DNA of 52,638 nucleotides from Chitinophagaceae bacterium UBA4857 (GCA_002399735.1 DHEF01000015.1:91526-144163); one strand, 5' to 3'. Shown: positions 1 to 8,226, numbered from the stretch's first letter. The notes: a model not told the origin generated them from the letters alone. Numbers and translations are program-made.

Positions 1-68
1 TAGGATCGGGATTTAATTTATTTCCAGTGGAAATGAATTAAAGACTCACACTTGTACTTCCTGTAATT

Positions 69-146
69 CTATTGGGCATTGTGCAAGCCTCTATGTTTTA
101 TCGGAGTTACACTCCCTCTCCTTTAGGAGAGGGTTGGGGTGAGGCT
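69..146. repeat. Dispersed repeat fragment plus GC-rich hairpin
   Basis: The 251 bases before nadB hold no gene. Bases 69-87 read CTATTGGGCATTGTGCAAG, a fragment seen again at 11319-11337 and 27028-27046 and, in variant form, at 38469-38487. Bases 113-146 form a hairpin (CCCTCTCC, loop, GGAGAGGG) followed by TTGGGGTGAGGC. Similar hairpins occur at about 11413, 29276, 35811 and 38288. No promoter could be assigned confidently. Confidence 0.6.
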
Positions 147-251
147 CAAATCATCAAATTGGTTTCTGCTAATCATTACTATTTTCGGATATTTGCTGCT
201 AAATGTTACCGCAGTGAACAGTTGGTTGTTAAATAGTGTTTACTACAAATA

Positions 252-1874
252 ATGTACATGGAAAGAAAAACTGATTTTTTGGTTATTGGCTCCGGTATTG
301 CCGGCCTCACCTATGCTCTTAAAGTGGCACAATATTACCCCGATAAACAGGTACTGGTTATTACAAAAGCTAATGCCGATGAAACCAATACCAAATATGC
401 GCAAGGTGGCGTAGCCGTAGTAAACGATTTAGAGAATGACAGTTTTGAAAAACACATAGAAGACACCTTAATTGCCGGTGATGGTTTGTGTAATAGAAAG
501 GTAGTAGAGATTGTTGTAAAAGAAGGTCCCGACCGTGTGCAGGAATTAATTGACTGGGGTGCACGTTTTGACAAAGAAAAAGATGGTGATTATAAGTTAG
601 GCAAAGAAGGTGGTCATTCAGAATTCAGAATTATACACCATAAAGATATTACCGGTTGGGAGATGGAAAGAACACTACTGGAAGCTGTAGAAGCCCAACC
701 CAATATTGAAATGGTGAAACATTGTTTTGTAATTGATATTATTACACAACACCATTTAGGTTATCTGGTAACTAAATCTACTCCCGACATTACGGCCTAC
801 GGTGTATACGTTTTAAACTTGGTTACCAATCGTATTGAAACAATTTTATCGCATCATACATTACTGGCTACAGGTGGTAATGGCCAGGCATACCGTACTA
901 CCACCAACCCTGCTATTGCAACCGGCGATGGTGTTGCTATGGTATACCGTGCAAAAGGTAAAATTGAGAACATGGAGTTTATCCAATTTCACCCAACGGC
1001 ATTATACGAAGCCGGCTTACGCGGACAGGCATTTTTAATTACCGAAGCCGTACGCGGCGATGGTGGTATTTTACGTAACAAAGATGGCGAGGCTTTTATG
1101 GAACGTTACGACGAACGTAAAGATCTTGCACCAAGAGATATTGTTGCCCGTGCTATTGACAGTGAAATGAAACGTACCGGTACCGAACATGTTTGGTTGG
1201 ATTGCCGCCATTTTGATATTGCTAAATTTGTTGATCACTTTCCAAATATTTACGAAAAATGTAAAAGCATTGGCATTGATATAGCACAGCATATGATACC
1301 TGTTGCGCCGGCAGCACATTATAGCTGCGGTGGTATTAAGGTAGATGAATGGGGGCATAGTTCTATACAAAACCTGTCTGTTTGCGGTGAGTGTAGCAGC
1401 ACCGGTTTACATGGCGCCAATCGTTTGGCCAGTAACTCTTTACTGGAGGCCATGGTATTTGCACACCGTTGTTATCTCGATGTTATTGGTAAATCAGCCA
1501 TAAAGGAAACTGATGTATGGCCAGGCGATGCCGTACCGGCATGGAATGCAAAAGGCACCAGCGACCCAAAAGAAATGATTTTAATAACGCAAAGCCTGAA
1601 AGAGTTACAACAGGTAATGAGCGATTACGTAGGTATTGTTCGTAACAATATTCGTTTAAAACGTGCCATGAAAAGACTGGACTTGTTATGGGAGGAAACG
1701 GAACAGTTATACCAAAGCAGTTCGGTCTCGCCGCAAATACTGGAATTACGTAACCTGATTACGGTTGGCTATCTTATAGTAAAAGGTGCTGCTTTTAGAA
1801 AAGAGAGCAGAGGCTTGCACTTTAACACCGACTACCCTGAAAAACACGAGTTAGTACAGAATATAGTTTTATAG
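252..1874 (+). CDS. nadB: L-aspartate oxidase
   Basis: Flavoprotein that oxidises L-aspartate to iminoaspartate, the first step of de novo NAD synthesis, in the cytoplasm. The 540 residues match the usual family length. The FAD-binding glycine motif GSGIAG lies at residues 13-18. The succinate dehydrogenase/aspartate oxidase flavoprotein signatures are visible (EAVRGDGG, APRDIVARAID, AAHYSCGGI), and GLHGANRLASNSLLEA near residue 395 is typical of NadB. A second ATG two codons in (base 258) is an equally good start. The partner nadA is not adjacent, and the next gene is an acyltransferase 26 bases downstream. The assignment is firm from motif content; the only doubt is the exact start codon. 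Confidence 0.95.
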   Translation: MYMERKTDFLVIGSGIAGLTYALKVAQYYPDKQVLVITKANADETNTKYAQGGVAVVNDLENDSFEKHIEDTLIAGDGLCNRKVVEIVVKEGPDRVQELIDWGARFDKEKDGDYKLGKEGGHSEFRIIHHKDITGWEMERTLLEAVEAQPNIEMVKHCFVIDIITQHHLGYLVTKSTPDITAYGVYVLNLVTNRIETILSHHTLLATGGNGQAYRTTTNPAIATGDGVAMVYRAKGKIENMEFIQFHPTALYEAGLRGQAFLITEAVRGDGGILRNKDGEAFMERYDERKDLAPRDIVARAIDSEMKRTGTEHVWLDCRHFDIAKFVDHFPNIYEKCKSIGIDIAQHMIPVAPAAHYSCGGIKVDEWGHSSIQNLSVCGECSSTGLHGANRLASNSLLEAMVFAHRCYLDVIGKSAIKETDVWPGDAVPAWNAKGTSDPKEMILITQSLKELQQVMSDYVGIVRNNIRLKRAMKRLDLLWEETEQLYQSSSVSPQILELRNLITVGYLIVKGAAFRKESRGLHFNTDYPEKHELVQNIVL

Positions 1875-1900
1875 GTTTTTGATTTTAATTTTTTGCTTAC

Positions 1901-2785
1901 ATGTATTATATCTATTACGGTTTATTTTGGTTGGTATCTATCTTACCCCTGAGGGTTCTTTATATAATATCGGATGGTTTATTTCTGGTAGCCTACTACC
2001 TGCTTGGTTATAGAAAGGATATTATTTTTAAAAACCTGAATATTGCTTTTCCCGAAAAAACGGACGAGGAGAAAAAAAAGATTGCCAAACAGTTTTATAA
2101 AAACCTGATTGATTATTTTATTGAAACCATCAAGTTAGTTTCTGCTTCCGACAAATTTATACTACGCCATATGCAGGGCAACTGGGATGTGGTAAATGCA
2201 TTTAAACATACCGGTAGAAGTGTGCAAGTGCATTTAGGACATAACTTTAATTGGGAGTGGGCGAATGTTGGTGCTGCTGAAAATTTTGATTTTAAATTTT
2301 TAGGTGTTTACATGCCTATAAAAAATAAAGCACTGGATAGGTTATTCCGTAAAATACGTTCCAGATCGGGTACAATTCTATTAAGTGCGCATGATATGAA
2401 AAGGGATTTTTTGCCTTATCGCAATGACCAGTATTTATTGGGGCTGGTTGCCGACCAAAACCCCTGGCCTGCCAGTAAAGGATTATGGTTTGATTTTTTT
2501 GACCGCAGAACACCATTTACGGCAAGCCCTGCTAAAAATGCTATAGCTAATGACACTATTGTATTTTTTGCCTTTATACATAAAATTAAAAGAGGTTATT
2601 ACAGGGTGGAGTTTGAGTTAGCTGAAGAAAACCCCACAAGTAGTAATGAAGTTGAATTGACCAGAAAATTTGCCCGCTATATTGAGAAAGTTGTACGTAC
2701 TTATCCGGATATGTGGTTATGGAGTCATCGTCGTTGGAAACACGATTGGAAAGAAGAGTATGCCGATAAATATTATGGAAAATAA
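1901..2785 (+). CDS. LpxL/HtrB-family lysophospholipid acyltransferase
   Basis: Probable membrane-associated acyltransferase of the lipid A late-acyltransferase (LpxL/LpxM/HtrB) family, which transfers an acyl chain from acyl-ACP onto a lipid A precursor or related lipid. A hydrophobic N-terminal segment (about residues 5-36) anchors it in the inner membrane. The catalytic HX4(D/E) motif is H114-x4-E119, within HLGHNFNWEW. Further family signatures are ADQNP near 184-188, RTPFTASPAKNA near 203-214, and the C-terminal WLWSHRRWK. At 294 residues the length is normal. It lies 26 bases behind nadB and may be co-transcribed, although the functions are unrelated. A strong hairpin follows the stop. 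The acyl donor and exact substrate cannot be read from sequence. Confidence 0.88.
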   Translation: MYYIYYGLFWLVSILPLRVLYIISDGLFLVAYYLLGYRKDIIFKNLNIAFPEKTDEEKKKIAKQFYKNLIDYFIETIKLVSASDKFILRHMQGNWDVVNAFKHTGRSVQVHLGHNFNWEWANVGAAENFDFKFLGVYMPIKNKALDRLFRKIRSRSGTILLSAHDMKRDFLPYRNDQYLLGLVADQNPWPASKGLWFDFFDRRTPFTASPAKNAIANDTIVFFAFIHKIKRGYYRVEFELAEENPTSSNEVELTRKFARYIEKVVRTYPDMWLWSHRRWKHDWKEEYADKYYGK

Positions 2786-2787
2786 AC

Positions 2788-2820
2788 TAAAACGGGGTTG
2801 ACAATGTCAACCCCGTTTTA
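2788..2820. terminator. Bidirectional intrinsic terminator
   Basis: Near-perfect 16-bp inverted repeat (TAAAACGGGGTTGACA and its complement) just after the acyltransferase stop and 18 bases before the stop of the convergent persulfide dioxygenase gene. The A-rich outer flank on each strand gives a U-tract for transcription in either direction. Confidence 0.85.
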
Positions 2821-2837
2821 TATTCAGTGTAAATCTA

Positions 2838-4244
2838 TTAATTCAATACACTGGCTTCTTTTACAATTTGTGCCTTAGGTTGATCTTTAATAATACCCCA
2901 GCCACCTACTACATTACGCAGGTTATGTATTCCCTGACGTTTTAATAATGATGATGCGATTACGCTTCTGTAACCGCCAGCACAATGCACATACAGATTA
3001 TCAGTCTCATTGATATTAGCAATTAAAGCAGTGTCTTTTAATTCAGCCAGAGGAAGGTTTACCGCATCTTTCAAATGCCCTTCAACAAACTCGCTTGGTT
3101 TTCTTACATCTACCACTACCAAGTTATTATCAAACGGAATATCCATCATCAGTTCATCAGGCTCAATATCAATAATCATTTCAATAGTTTCGCCAGCTTG
3201 TTGCCAGGCTTCAAAACTGCCTTTTAAATAACCTTTTACTTTATCAAAACCAACACGTGCCAAACGTACAATTGTTTCTTTTTCCTGACCGGGTGCTGTT
3301 ACCAAAAGCATGTCCTGGTCAAACGGTAATAAACTACCTGCCCATTCTGCAAAACGGCCCTCCAGACCTACAAAAATACTACCGGGAACAAAACCTTCGG
3401 TGAATACATTTGCACGGCGGGTATCTAAAATGATAGCACCGTCTTGCGCTAATTTTTTAAAATCAGTAACGGATAATTCTGTCATACCTTGCTCCACTAC
3501 CTTATCAATATTTTCGTACCCCTCTTTGTTAATTTTTGCATTTACCGGGAAATAGTCCGGAGGCGGAGGAATACCGTCTGTTACTACTTTTATAAACTCT
3601 TCTTTGGTAGCCGCCTTTAGGGCATAATTACTTTGCTTTTCTGTACCAATAGTACTGTAAGTATTGGGACCAAGATTTTTACCGCAAGCACTGCCCGGGC
3701 CATGTGCAGGATAAACAATGATATCATCGGCCAAGGGAACAATTTTGCTTTGCAGGCTATCGTACATCATACCGGCTAAATCGGAAGTCGTAACAGTACC
3801 TTGTTGCGCCAGATCAGGACGGCCTACATCGCCTACAAAAAGTGTATCACCGGTAAAAATACAATGGTCTTTCCCTTCCTCATCTTTTAATAAATAACAA
3901 GACGACTCCAAAGTATGTCCCGGTGTATGTAATACCTGTATCTGTAATTTACCCAAGGTAAACACTTCATTATCCTTTGCCGCATGAAACTCAAAACCTG
4001 CTTCGGTTTGCGGACCATAAATAATTTTTGCACCCGTTGCTTTAGCCAAATCAATATGACCACTTACAAAATCAGCGTGAAAATGCGTTTCAAAAATATA
4101 TTTGACGCTTGCATTGCGTTCGTTTGCCAGTTGCAGGTAATCGTCAATATCACGTAAAGGATCTATAATGGCCGCCTGCCCTTCGCTTTCTATATAATAG
4201 GCAGCTTCGCTCAGGCAATTGGTGTATAGTTGTTTTATAAACAT
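2838..4244 (-). CDS. CstB-like persulfide dioxygenase with pseudo-rhodanese and rhodanese domains
   Basis: Metallo-beta-lactamase-fold protein of the ETHE1/CstB persulfide dioxygenase type, expected to oxidise glutathione or protein persulfides to sulfite/thiosulfate during sulfide detoxification. Residues 1-250 are the MBL domain: H54-x-H56-x-D58 and H63 (THFHADFVSGH), HTPGHT, FTGDTLFVGDVGRPDL and YPAHGPGSACG. A first rhodanese domain follows (ILDTRRANVFTEGFVPGS), whose active-site loop reads TAPGQEKE and so lacks cysteine. A second rhodanese domain (VVVDVRKPSEFVEGH) carries C421 in CAGGYRS and should be active. This three-domain order is that described for staphylococcal CstB. An ArsR-type regulator is encoded upstream on the same strand. 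Cytoplasmic; no signal peptide. Confidence 0.9.
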   Translation of the reverse strand: MFIKQLYTNCLSEAAYYIESEGQAAIIDPLRDIDDYLQLANERNASVKYIFETHFHADFVSGHIDLAKATGAKIIYGPQTEAGFEFHAAKDNEVFTLGKLQIQVLHTPGHTLESSCYLLKDEEGKDHCIFTGDTLFVGDVGRPDLAQQGTVTTSDLAGMMYDSLQSKIVPLADDIIVYPAHGPGSACGKNLGPNTYSTIGTEKQSNYALKAATKEEFIKVVTDGIPPPPDYFPVNAKINKEGYENIDKVVEQGMTELSVTDFKKLAQDGAIILDTRRANVFTEGFVPGSIFVGLEGRFAEWAGSLLPFDQDMLLVTAPGQEKETIVRLARVGFDKVKGYLKGSFEAWQQAGETIEMIIDIEPDELMMDIPFDNNLVVVDVRKPSEFVEGHLKDAVNLPLAELKDTALIANINETDNLYVHCAGGYRSVIASSLLKRQGIHNLRNVVGGWGIIKDQPKAQIVKEASVLN

Positions 4245-4250
4245 AATGCT

Positions 4251-4265
4251 TAACTTTTTAAGTTA
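4251..4265. promoter_or_regulatory. Inverted repeat in leader of persulfide dioxygenase gene (possible operator)
   Basis: TAACTT-TTT-AAGTTA, a 6-bp perfect inverted repeat, lies 7 bases upstream of the start codon and downstream of a candidate -7 box. Its position suits an operator for the neighbouring ArsR-family protein. That link is inference only. Confidence 0.3.
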
Positions 4266-4282
4266 TGTATGATAACCGATTA

Positions 4283-4290
4283 CAAATATA
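4283..4290 (-). promoter_or_regulatory. Candidate Bacteroidota -7 box for persulfide dioxygenase gene
   Basis: On the minus strand this reads TATATTTG, a full match to the Bacteroidota -7 consensus TAnnTTTG, about 38 bases upstream of the start codon. No convincing -33 TTG was found at the usual spacing, so confidence is limited. Confidence 0.4.
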
Positions 4291-4488
4291 CAACAGGATT
4301 GCCCTTAAATGATGGCAAAAGTCATCCCTTTGCCTGATTGTGAACAATGACTTACAAATGGTTAATTACCAGGGACGTGGCAAAGTAAATACATATTTAT
4401 TTACATGAACGAACGAATCACCTTGTTTTATTGCAACCTCTGCTAGGGGCATATAAAAGTCTCCCCCTTTAAATGCGGAGTACACCAT

Positions 4489-4652
4489 ATTGCTCAATAG
4501 AATTGTTGCAGTACCACCGACAGGTCGGGGTGTACCTTGCATAATGCTGAGTAAAGTTACAGGTGCACAAGAGTGCTAAGCCCCGAATCAAATGCACAAG
4601 GCCTACTCGGGGTTAAAAACAAGGGACGATGCCAATAGTAATGCTGCCGACC
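4489..4652 (+). repeat. Mosaic intergenic repeat, copy with internal insertions
   Basis: Much of the gene-free stretch 4245-4698 is this copy. It starts TTGCTCAATAG and ends AAGGGACGATG-CCAATAGTAATGCTGCCGAC, matching the ends of the copy at 48505-48580. In between it is interrupted by a segment with a CCGAC/GTCGG stem (about 4516-4531) and another bounded by CCCCGA and TCGGGG (about 4581-4612). The rest of the spacer has the candidate promoter near 4283 and no gene. Confidence 0.6.
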
Positions 4653-4698
4653 TAATAAAAATAAACCACTGCTTTATTTTGCTATTGTAACGGTTAAA

Positions 4699-5049
4699 TT
4701 ACTTTAACAAAATTTCGATGGATTGGTTTAACTCTTGCATGCGTTCTTTATTAACCGCATAGTGAATGTATTTACCATCGCGGTTGGTAATTACAAAACC
4801 GGCTTTGCGTAATACCGCCAGATGTTGCGATGCCACTGATTGTTCCAGCCTTAACTTAACGTAAATGTCGGTTACGGTAATGTTGGCGGTTTCATCGATA
4901 AGTTTTAAGATTTGTTGGCGTAGTTTGTGGTTAATAGCTCTGTAAACAAGTGCAGCTTTTTTTACACTAAGCAGATCTACTTCAATTGGTGTTTTGTCAT
5001 CCTGTACAGGATTAAATGTTAGCAAATAGTTGCTCATGGTTTTTTTCAT
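4699..5049 (-). CDS. ArsR-family winged-helix transcriptional regulator
   Basis: Small (116 residues) cytoplasmic DNA-binding protein of the ArsR/SmtB fold. The N-terminal helices (RAINHKLRQQILKLI) lead into the helix-turn-helix TVTDIYVKLRLEQSVASQHLAVLRKAGFV (two segments: residues about 58-86) and the beta-wing ITNRDGKYIHYAV. It contains no cysteine at all, so the classical ArsR/CadC metal site and the SqrR/BigR thiol switch are both absent. The ligand, if any, is unknown. It is encoded upstream of the persulfide dioxygenase gene on the same strand, 454 bases away across a repeat-filled spacer, so a regulatory link is possible but not shown. A second ATG at base 5037 (MSNYLL) is an alternative start. 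Confidence 0.85.
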   Translation of the reverse strand: MKKTMSNYLLTFNPVQDDKTPIEVDLLSVKKAALVYRAINHKLRQQILKLIDETANITVTDIYVKLRLEQSVASQHLAVLRKAGFVITNRDGKYIHYAVNKERMQELNQSIEILLK

Positions 5050-5118
5050 TCAGTTTAAATAGTAAAAGAATTAGATTTAGGTTGGTTAGCCAGAAAATGT
5101 TGGAAGTACAAATATCGA

Positions 5119-5787
5119 TCAATTATTCGATATATTATAAAATTCTTTTATATAATATGGCTCTACATATGCCAGTTCGCTGAACAATCCAGTTAAAAAC
5201 ATACGGTTAGCCAAAGCGCAAATATCGGAAACTGTATAGTTATTTTCCAAAAAAACTGCATTGGGATGATTTACTATCGATTTTACCTTGTTATTACTGT
5301 TACCGGCAAATATAATTTGATGTTGTTTTAACAAACTGTCAAAGCTGTTTTCATTAATAATTTTAGCAGTTGGTGCAATAATAACCTCGCCGGCTTTATT
5401 GTAAATGGCCATAAAAACCTCCATGCGCCGGGCATCTACCATTGCACAAACTAAATCGGAGGTTTGTGGCTGTGCTGCTGCGGCAATTAATTCCAGCGTA
5501 TTAATAGCAATTAGCGGAATTTGTAATGCATAACACAAACCTTTTGCCGTAGCCAAACCAATACGTAAGCCAGTGTACGAACCCGGCCCTGCCACCACGG
5601 CTACTGCTTTTAAATGCGACAGTGTATAATTATTTTCCTGTAATAATGTTTGTATGGCGGTATGTATCCAGCCGGCCTGGTCACGCATTTCCAGGTTTTC
5701 TTTAACCGCTATCAGCGCATCATTATTGGCTAAACTAACGCTGGCTTTACCCAAAGCTGTATCAATATGTAGTATTAAATTACTCAT
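5119..5787 (-). CDS. tsaB: tRNA threonylcarbamoyladenosine biosynthesis protein TsaB
   Basis: Non-catalytic partner of TsaD in the complex that places threonylcarbamoyl on A37 of ANN-decoding tRNAs. The 222-residue product starts MSNLILHIDTALGKASVSL and carries the ASKHA-fold signature GPGSYTGLRIG with AKGLCYAL downstream, as in TsaB. The start was set at base 5787 because upstream in-frame codons run into the preceding gene and resemble no TsaB. The chosen ATG overlaps the upstream stop in an ATGA junction, implying translational coupling. No N-terminal zinc-site His pair as in TsaD is present, so TsaD is excluded. Confidence is high. Confidence 0.92.
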   Translation of the reverse strand: MSNLILHIDTALGKASVSLANNDALIAVKENLEMRDQAGWIHTAIQTLLQENNYTLSHLKAVAVVAGPGSYTGLRIGLATAKGLCYALQIPLIAINTLELIAAAAQPQTSDLVCAMVDARRMEVFMAIYNKAGEVIIAPTAKIINENSFDSLLKQHQIIFAGNSNNKVKSIVNHPNAVFLENNYTVSDICALANRMFLTGLFSELAYVEPYYIKEFYNISNN

Positions 5788-6407
5788 ACATTTATTTCTT
5801 GTGCCAGTAAAGGTGCTACCCTGTACCGTTGCTGCTGTTGCGATAATAATTGTAATAAGGTCGCCACTTGTTTTATACCAATTTTGCTTGCCCACTCAAA
5901 AGGACCATAGGGATAATTGGTGCCCATTTTCATAGCTGTGTCTATTTCTTCCTTAGTACTTAATCCTTCCTCTAAACTTAAATATGCTTCGTTAATAATA
6001 GTAGTAATTACACGTGCACTTATAAAACCAATTACATCGGGTGTAAATAACACTTTTTTATTAAACACAGCAAACACTTGTTGCAGTAATGTTTGATTAG
6101 CTGATGTCGCTGCTGCTTCTACCACATTTCGCTGCAAAAAAGTAGGCCATGCATTTACACGTACAAAATTATCGGGTAATTGTTGCAATGTTTCTAATGG
6201 CGCATGTACCACTACCATATCCGTTTGTAAAGTTTCCAACGCTTTAACAGCAACTTCACTGTAAGTAAACAACAAATCAATTACCACATTGGTTTCTGTC
6301 GATACATCGTTGACTGTACCAACAAATTGTACATTGAGCAACGCTTGGTTAACCTGTTGCAACAATTCGTTTTTTAAAGCAGTGTTGGTAATTACGGTAA
6401 TTAACAT
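5784..6407 (-). CDS. 3-hydroxyacyl-CoA dehydrogenase C-terminal-domain protein with degenerate N-terminus
   Basis: The last 100 residues match the 3-hydroxyacyl-CoA dehydrogenase C-terminal helical domain: DVIGFISARVITTIINEAY, then LSLEEGLSTKEEIDTAM and GTNYPYGPFEWA. The N-terminal half has the alternating beta/alpha look of a Rossmann domain (MLITVITNTALKNELL) but no GxGxxG NAD motif. At about 207 residues it is shorter than a full enzyme (about 280-310). It is therefore probably not a competent NAD-dependent dehydrogenase and may have a different role. The start at 6407 is preferred; an ATG at 6434 would add nine basic residues. Its stop overlaps the tsaB start by four bases, and ridA is divergent 59 bases away. 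Confidence 0.75.
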   Translation of the reverse strand: MLITVITNTALKNELLQQVNQALLNVQFVGTVNDVSTETNVVIDLLFTYSEVAVKALETLQTDMVVVHAPLETLQQLPDNFVRVNAWPTFLQRNVVEAAATSANQTLLQQVFAVFNKKVLFTPDVIGFISARVITTIINEAYLSLEEGLSTKEEIDTAMKMGTNYPYGPFEWASKIGIKQVATLLQLLSQQQQRYRVAPLLAQEINV

Positions 6408-6466
6408 GCCCTTTTTTTTGCAAAGAAAACGCATAAAGGTATATTCGCCTGAAAGAAATTACGATT

Positions 6467-6847
6467 ATGTCAAAACAGATTATTAATACACCGGACGCAC
6501 CGGCACCAATAGGCCCTTACAATCAGGCAATTTTAGTAGATAATACTTTATACATTTCGGGACAAATTTGCATTGACCCCATTGGCGGAAGTTTAAACAA
6601 TGCCGATTTACAAGCAGAAACCCACCAGTGTATGAAAAACCTGAAAGCGATACTTACAGCAGCCGGTATGGATTTTAGCAACGTAATTAAGAGCACTATT
6701 TTTATTACGGACATGCACCGCTTTGCCGAAATTAACGAAGTGTATGGCAGCTATTTTACAGCCGATTTTCCGGCCCGTGAAACCGTACAGGTTGCTGCGT
6801 TGCCCAAGTTTGTGAATGTGGAAATAAGTATGTTGGCGGTTAAGTAA
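6467..6847 (+). CDS. ridA: RidA-family reactive enamine/imine deaminase
   Basis: A 126-residue YjgF/YER057c/UK114-family protein, a cytoplasmic trimer that hydrolyses reactive 2-aminoacrylate and related imines made by PLP enzymes. Visible signatures: APAPIGPYNQAI near the N-terminus, LYISGQI, and the C-terminal PARETVQVAALP followed by VNVEISMLAV. The arginine in PARET is the substrate-carboxylate-binding residue of RidA. Length is normal. It is divergent from the 3HCDH-like gene with a 59-base shared upstream region. Metabolic role beyond general detoxification cannot be inferred. Confidence 0.93.
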   Translation: MSKQIINTPDAPAPIGPYNQAILVDNTLYISGQICIDPIGGSLNNADLQAETHQCMKNLKAILTAAGMDFSNVIKSTIFITDMHRFAEINEVYGSYFTADFPARETVQVAALPKFVNVEISMLAVK

Positions 6848-6880
6848 GGAGCCTCCTCCGAGCTTCGCTCCTTCCTTTTC

Positions 6881-8173
6881 ATGAACCTCCGAAGGAGGGG
6901 CTTACAAAGCCAGCGACAGTTTTATTTTTTACCGGCTTTAGTAACACAGATGATCGTCCCTCGTGTCACTCACTGCATCGTTCCGTTCGCTGTTCATCAT
7001 CGTGTTGCTTTTTGCATTTTTATTTTTTACTTTTTAATTCATCCTTTGTCTTTTATACAACGCATACTACGCCGCATATTATTTAAACCAATAAGCTGGG
7101 CCAGTAAGCGCTTTTCATCAAAGCCTGATAAAGAAAGAATTTTTAAATCGCTGGATGCATTACACGAAGCCATCATAAGTGGTAATGAAAAAAAAGGATT
7201 AGTAGTCCCCTTTAATGCAACCAGCGACCGGTTTATCATTTTTTCCGACCAACACAAAGGAGCCCGCAATGGTGCTGATGATTTTGCACCGGCCGAAAAA
7301 AATTATTTAGATGCATTAGCCTATTACCAACAGGAAGATTATTTCTTCATCAATCTGGGTGATAGTGAAGAACTATGGGAAAACACACTCGGGCAGGTAA
7401 AGAAACACAATGCCGCTACTTTTACCGCCGAGAAAGCATTTATACAAAAAGACAAACACATAAAAATTTTTGGTAACCACGATTTATTGTGGGCCAATGA
7501 TCCGCTGGCTGGGTATTATTTAAAAAACCTTTTTGGGCAAAAAGTACCTATACATGAAGGCGTAATACTTACCACCATTGTAAACGAAACGCCTTTACAA
7601 ATTTTATGTACGCACGGCCACCAGGGCGATTTACAAAGCGATGGCAACTGGTTTAGTAAATTTTTTGTATCACGTATTTGGGCTCCTTTACAAAGTTATT
7701 TAAGCATCAACCCTAATTCACCTGCCTTTTACGACGAAGTAAAAAGTTTACATAACAGCATTATGTACCAATGGAGTGCATTGCATAAAGATATTATGCT
7801 GATTACCGGTCACACGCATCAACCGGTATTTGCATCACTCACACATTTAGAACGTTTGTACAAACAATTGCAATACGCCAGTAAAAATAACCAAGCCGAT
7901 AAAGTGGCCGAACTTGAGGCTGAAATAAAAAGAAGAGAAAGAGAATACAAAACACTTTCGGTTGATTACCTGACCATGAAACCCGGTTATTTTAACAGCG
8001 GTTGCTGCTGTTACAGCGATGGCGATATTACCGGTTTAGAAATAAGCGATGGTTGGTTGCGGTTGGTAAAATGGAAAAAAGAAAACGGCATTACACTGCG
8101 TATAATATTAGAGGAAATGTCACTTACACAACTTGCCGAAGAAAACAAACAACCCCTTAGTAATACAAACTAA
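6881..8173 (+). CDS. Calcineurin-like metallophosphoesterase
   Basis: Two-metal phosphoesterase with all family blocks: FSDQH (D123, H125), NLGDSEE (D161), GNHD (198-201), THGHQGD and GHTH near the C-terminus. Substrate unknown. A charged, probably helical segment (LERLYKQLQ to KRREREYKTLS) is inserted late in the fold. The start is uncertain. Only two in-frame ATGs precede the conserved part (6881 and 6950), and both lie in or next to a mosaic repeat (6931-7006). The first 50 residues are therefore probably repeat-derived or not translated, and a TTG at 7046 would start the protein in recognisable sequence. The C-terminal half has an unusual CCCYSDGD loop. A terminator hairpin follows the stop. 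Confidence 0.82.
   Translation: MNLRRRGLQSQRQFYFLPALVTQMIVPRVTHCIVPFAVHHRVAFCIFIFYFLIHPLSFIQRILRRILFKPISWASKRFSSKPDKERIFKSLDALHEAIISGNEKKGLVVPFNATSDRFIIFSDQHKGARNGADDFAPAEKNYLDALAYYQQEDYFFINLGDSEELWENTLGQVKKHNAATFTAEKAFIQKDKHIKIFGNHDLLWANDPLAGYYLKNLFGQKVPIHEGVILTTIVNETPLQILCTHGHQGDLQSDGNWFSKFFVSRIWAPLQSYLSINPNSPAFYDEVKSLHNSIMYQWSALHKDIMLITGHTHQPVFASLTHLERLYKQLQYASKNNQADKVAELEAEIKRREREYKTLSVDYLTMKPGYFNSGCCCYSDGDITGLEISDGWLRLVKWKKENGITLRIILEEMSLTQLAEENKQPLSNTN
6931..7006 (-). repeat. Mosaic intergenic repeat copy overlapping the metallophosphoesterase 5' end
   Basis: Reverse-oriented copy. Read on the minus strand it gives AACACGATGATGA, GCGAACGGAACGATG, CAGTGAGTGACAC, GGGACGATCATC and GTTACTAAAGCCGGT. 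It shares modules with copies at 29224-29320, 26961-27050 and 36032-36105. It is open in the metallophosphoesterase frame and supplies an in-frame ATG at 6950. Confidence 0.75.
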
Positions 8174-8201
8174 AATGGGAAGCTATAATAGCTCCCCATT
8201 T
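8173..8201. terminator. Bidirectional intrinsic terminator
   Basis: Hairpin AAATGGGAAGCT / AGCTCCCCATTT with one mismatch and a short loop, between the convergent metallophosphoesterase and yceI genes. A-rich on the left and T-rich on the right. Confidence 0.7.
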
Positions 8202-8226
8202 ATCTTATTCTAGTCGTAGGAAAAAC

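Noticed and set aside
5788..5895. 36-residue N-terminal extension of TsaB
   Set aside because: It lies inside the coding region of the upstream dehydrogenase-like gene in another frame and does not resemble TsaB.
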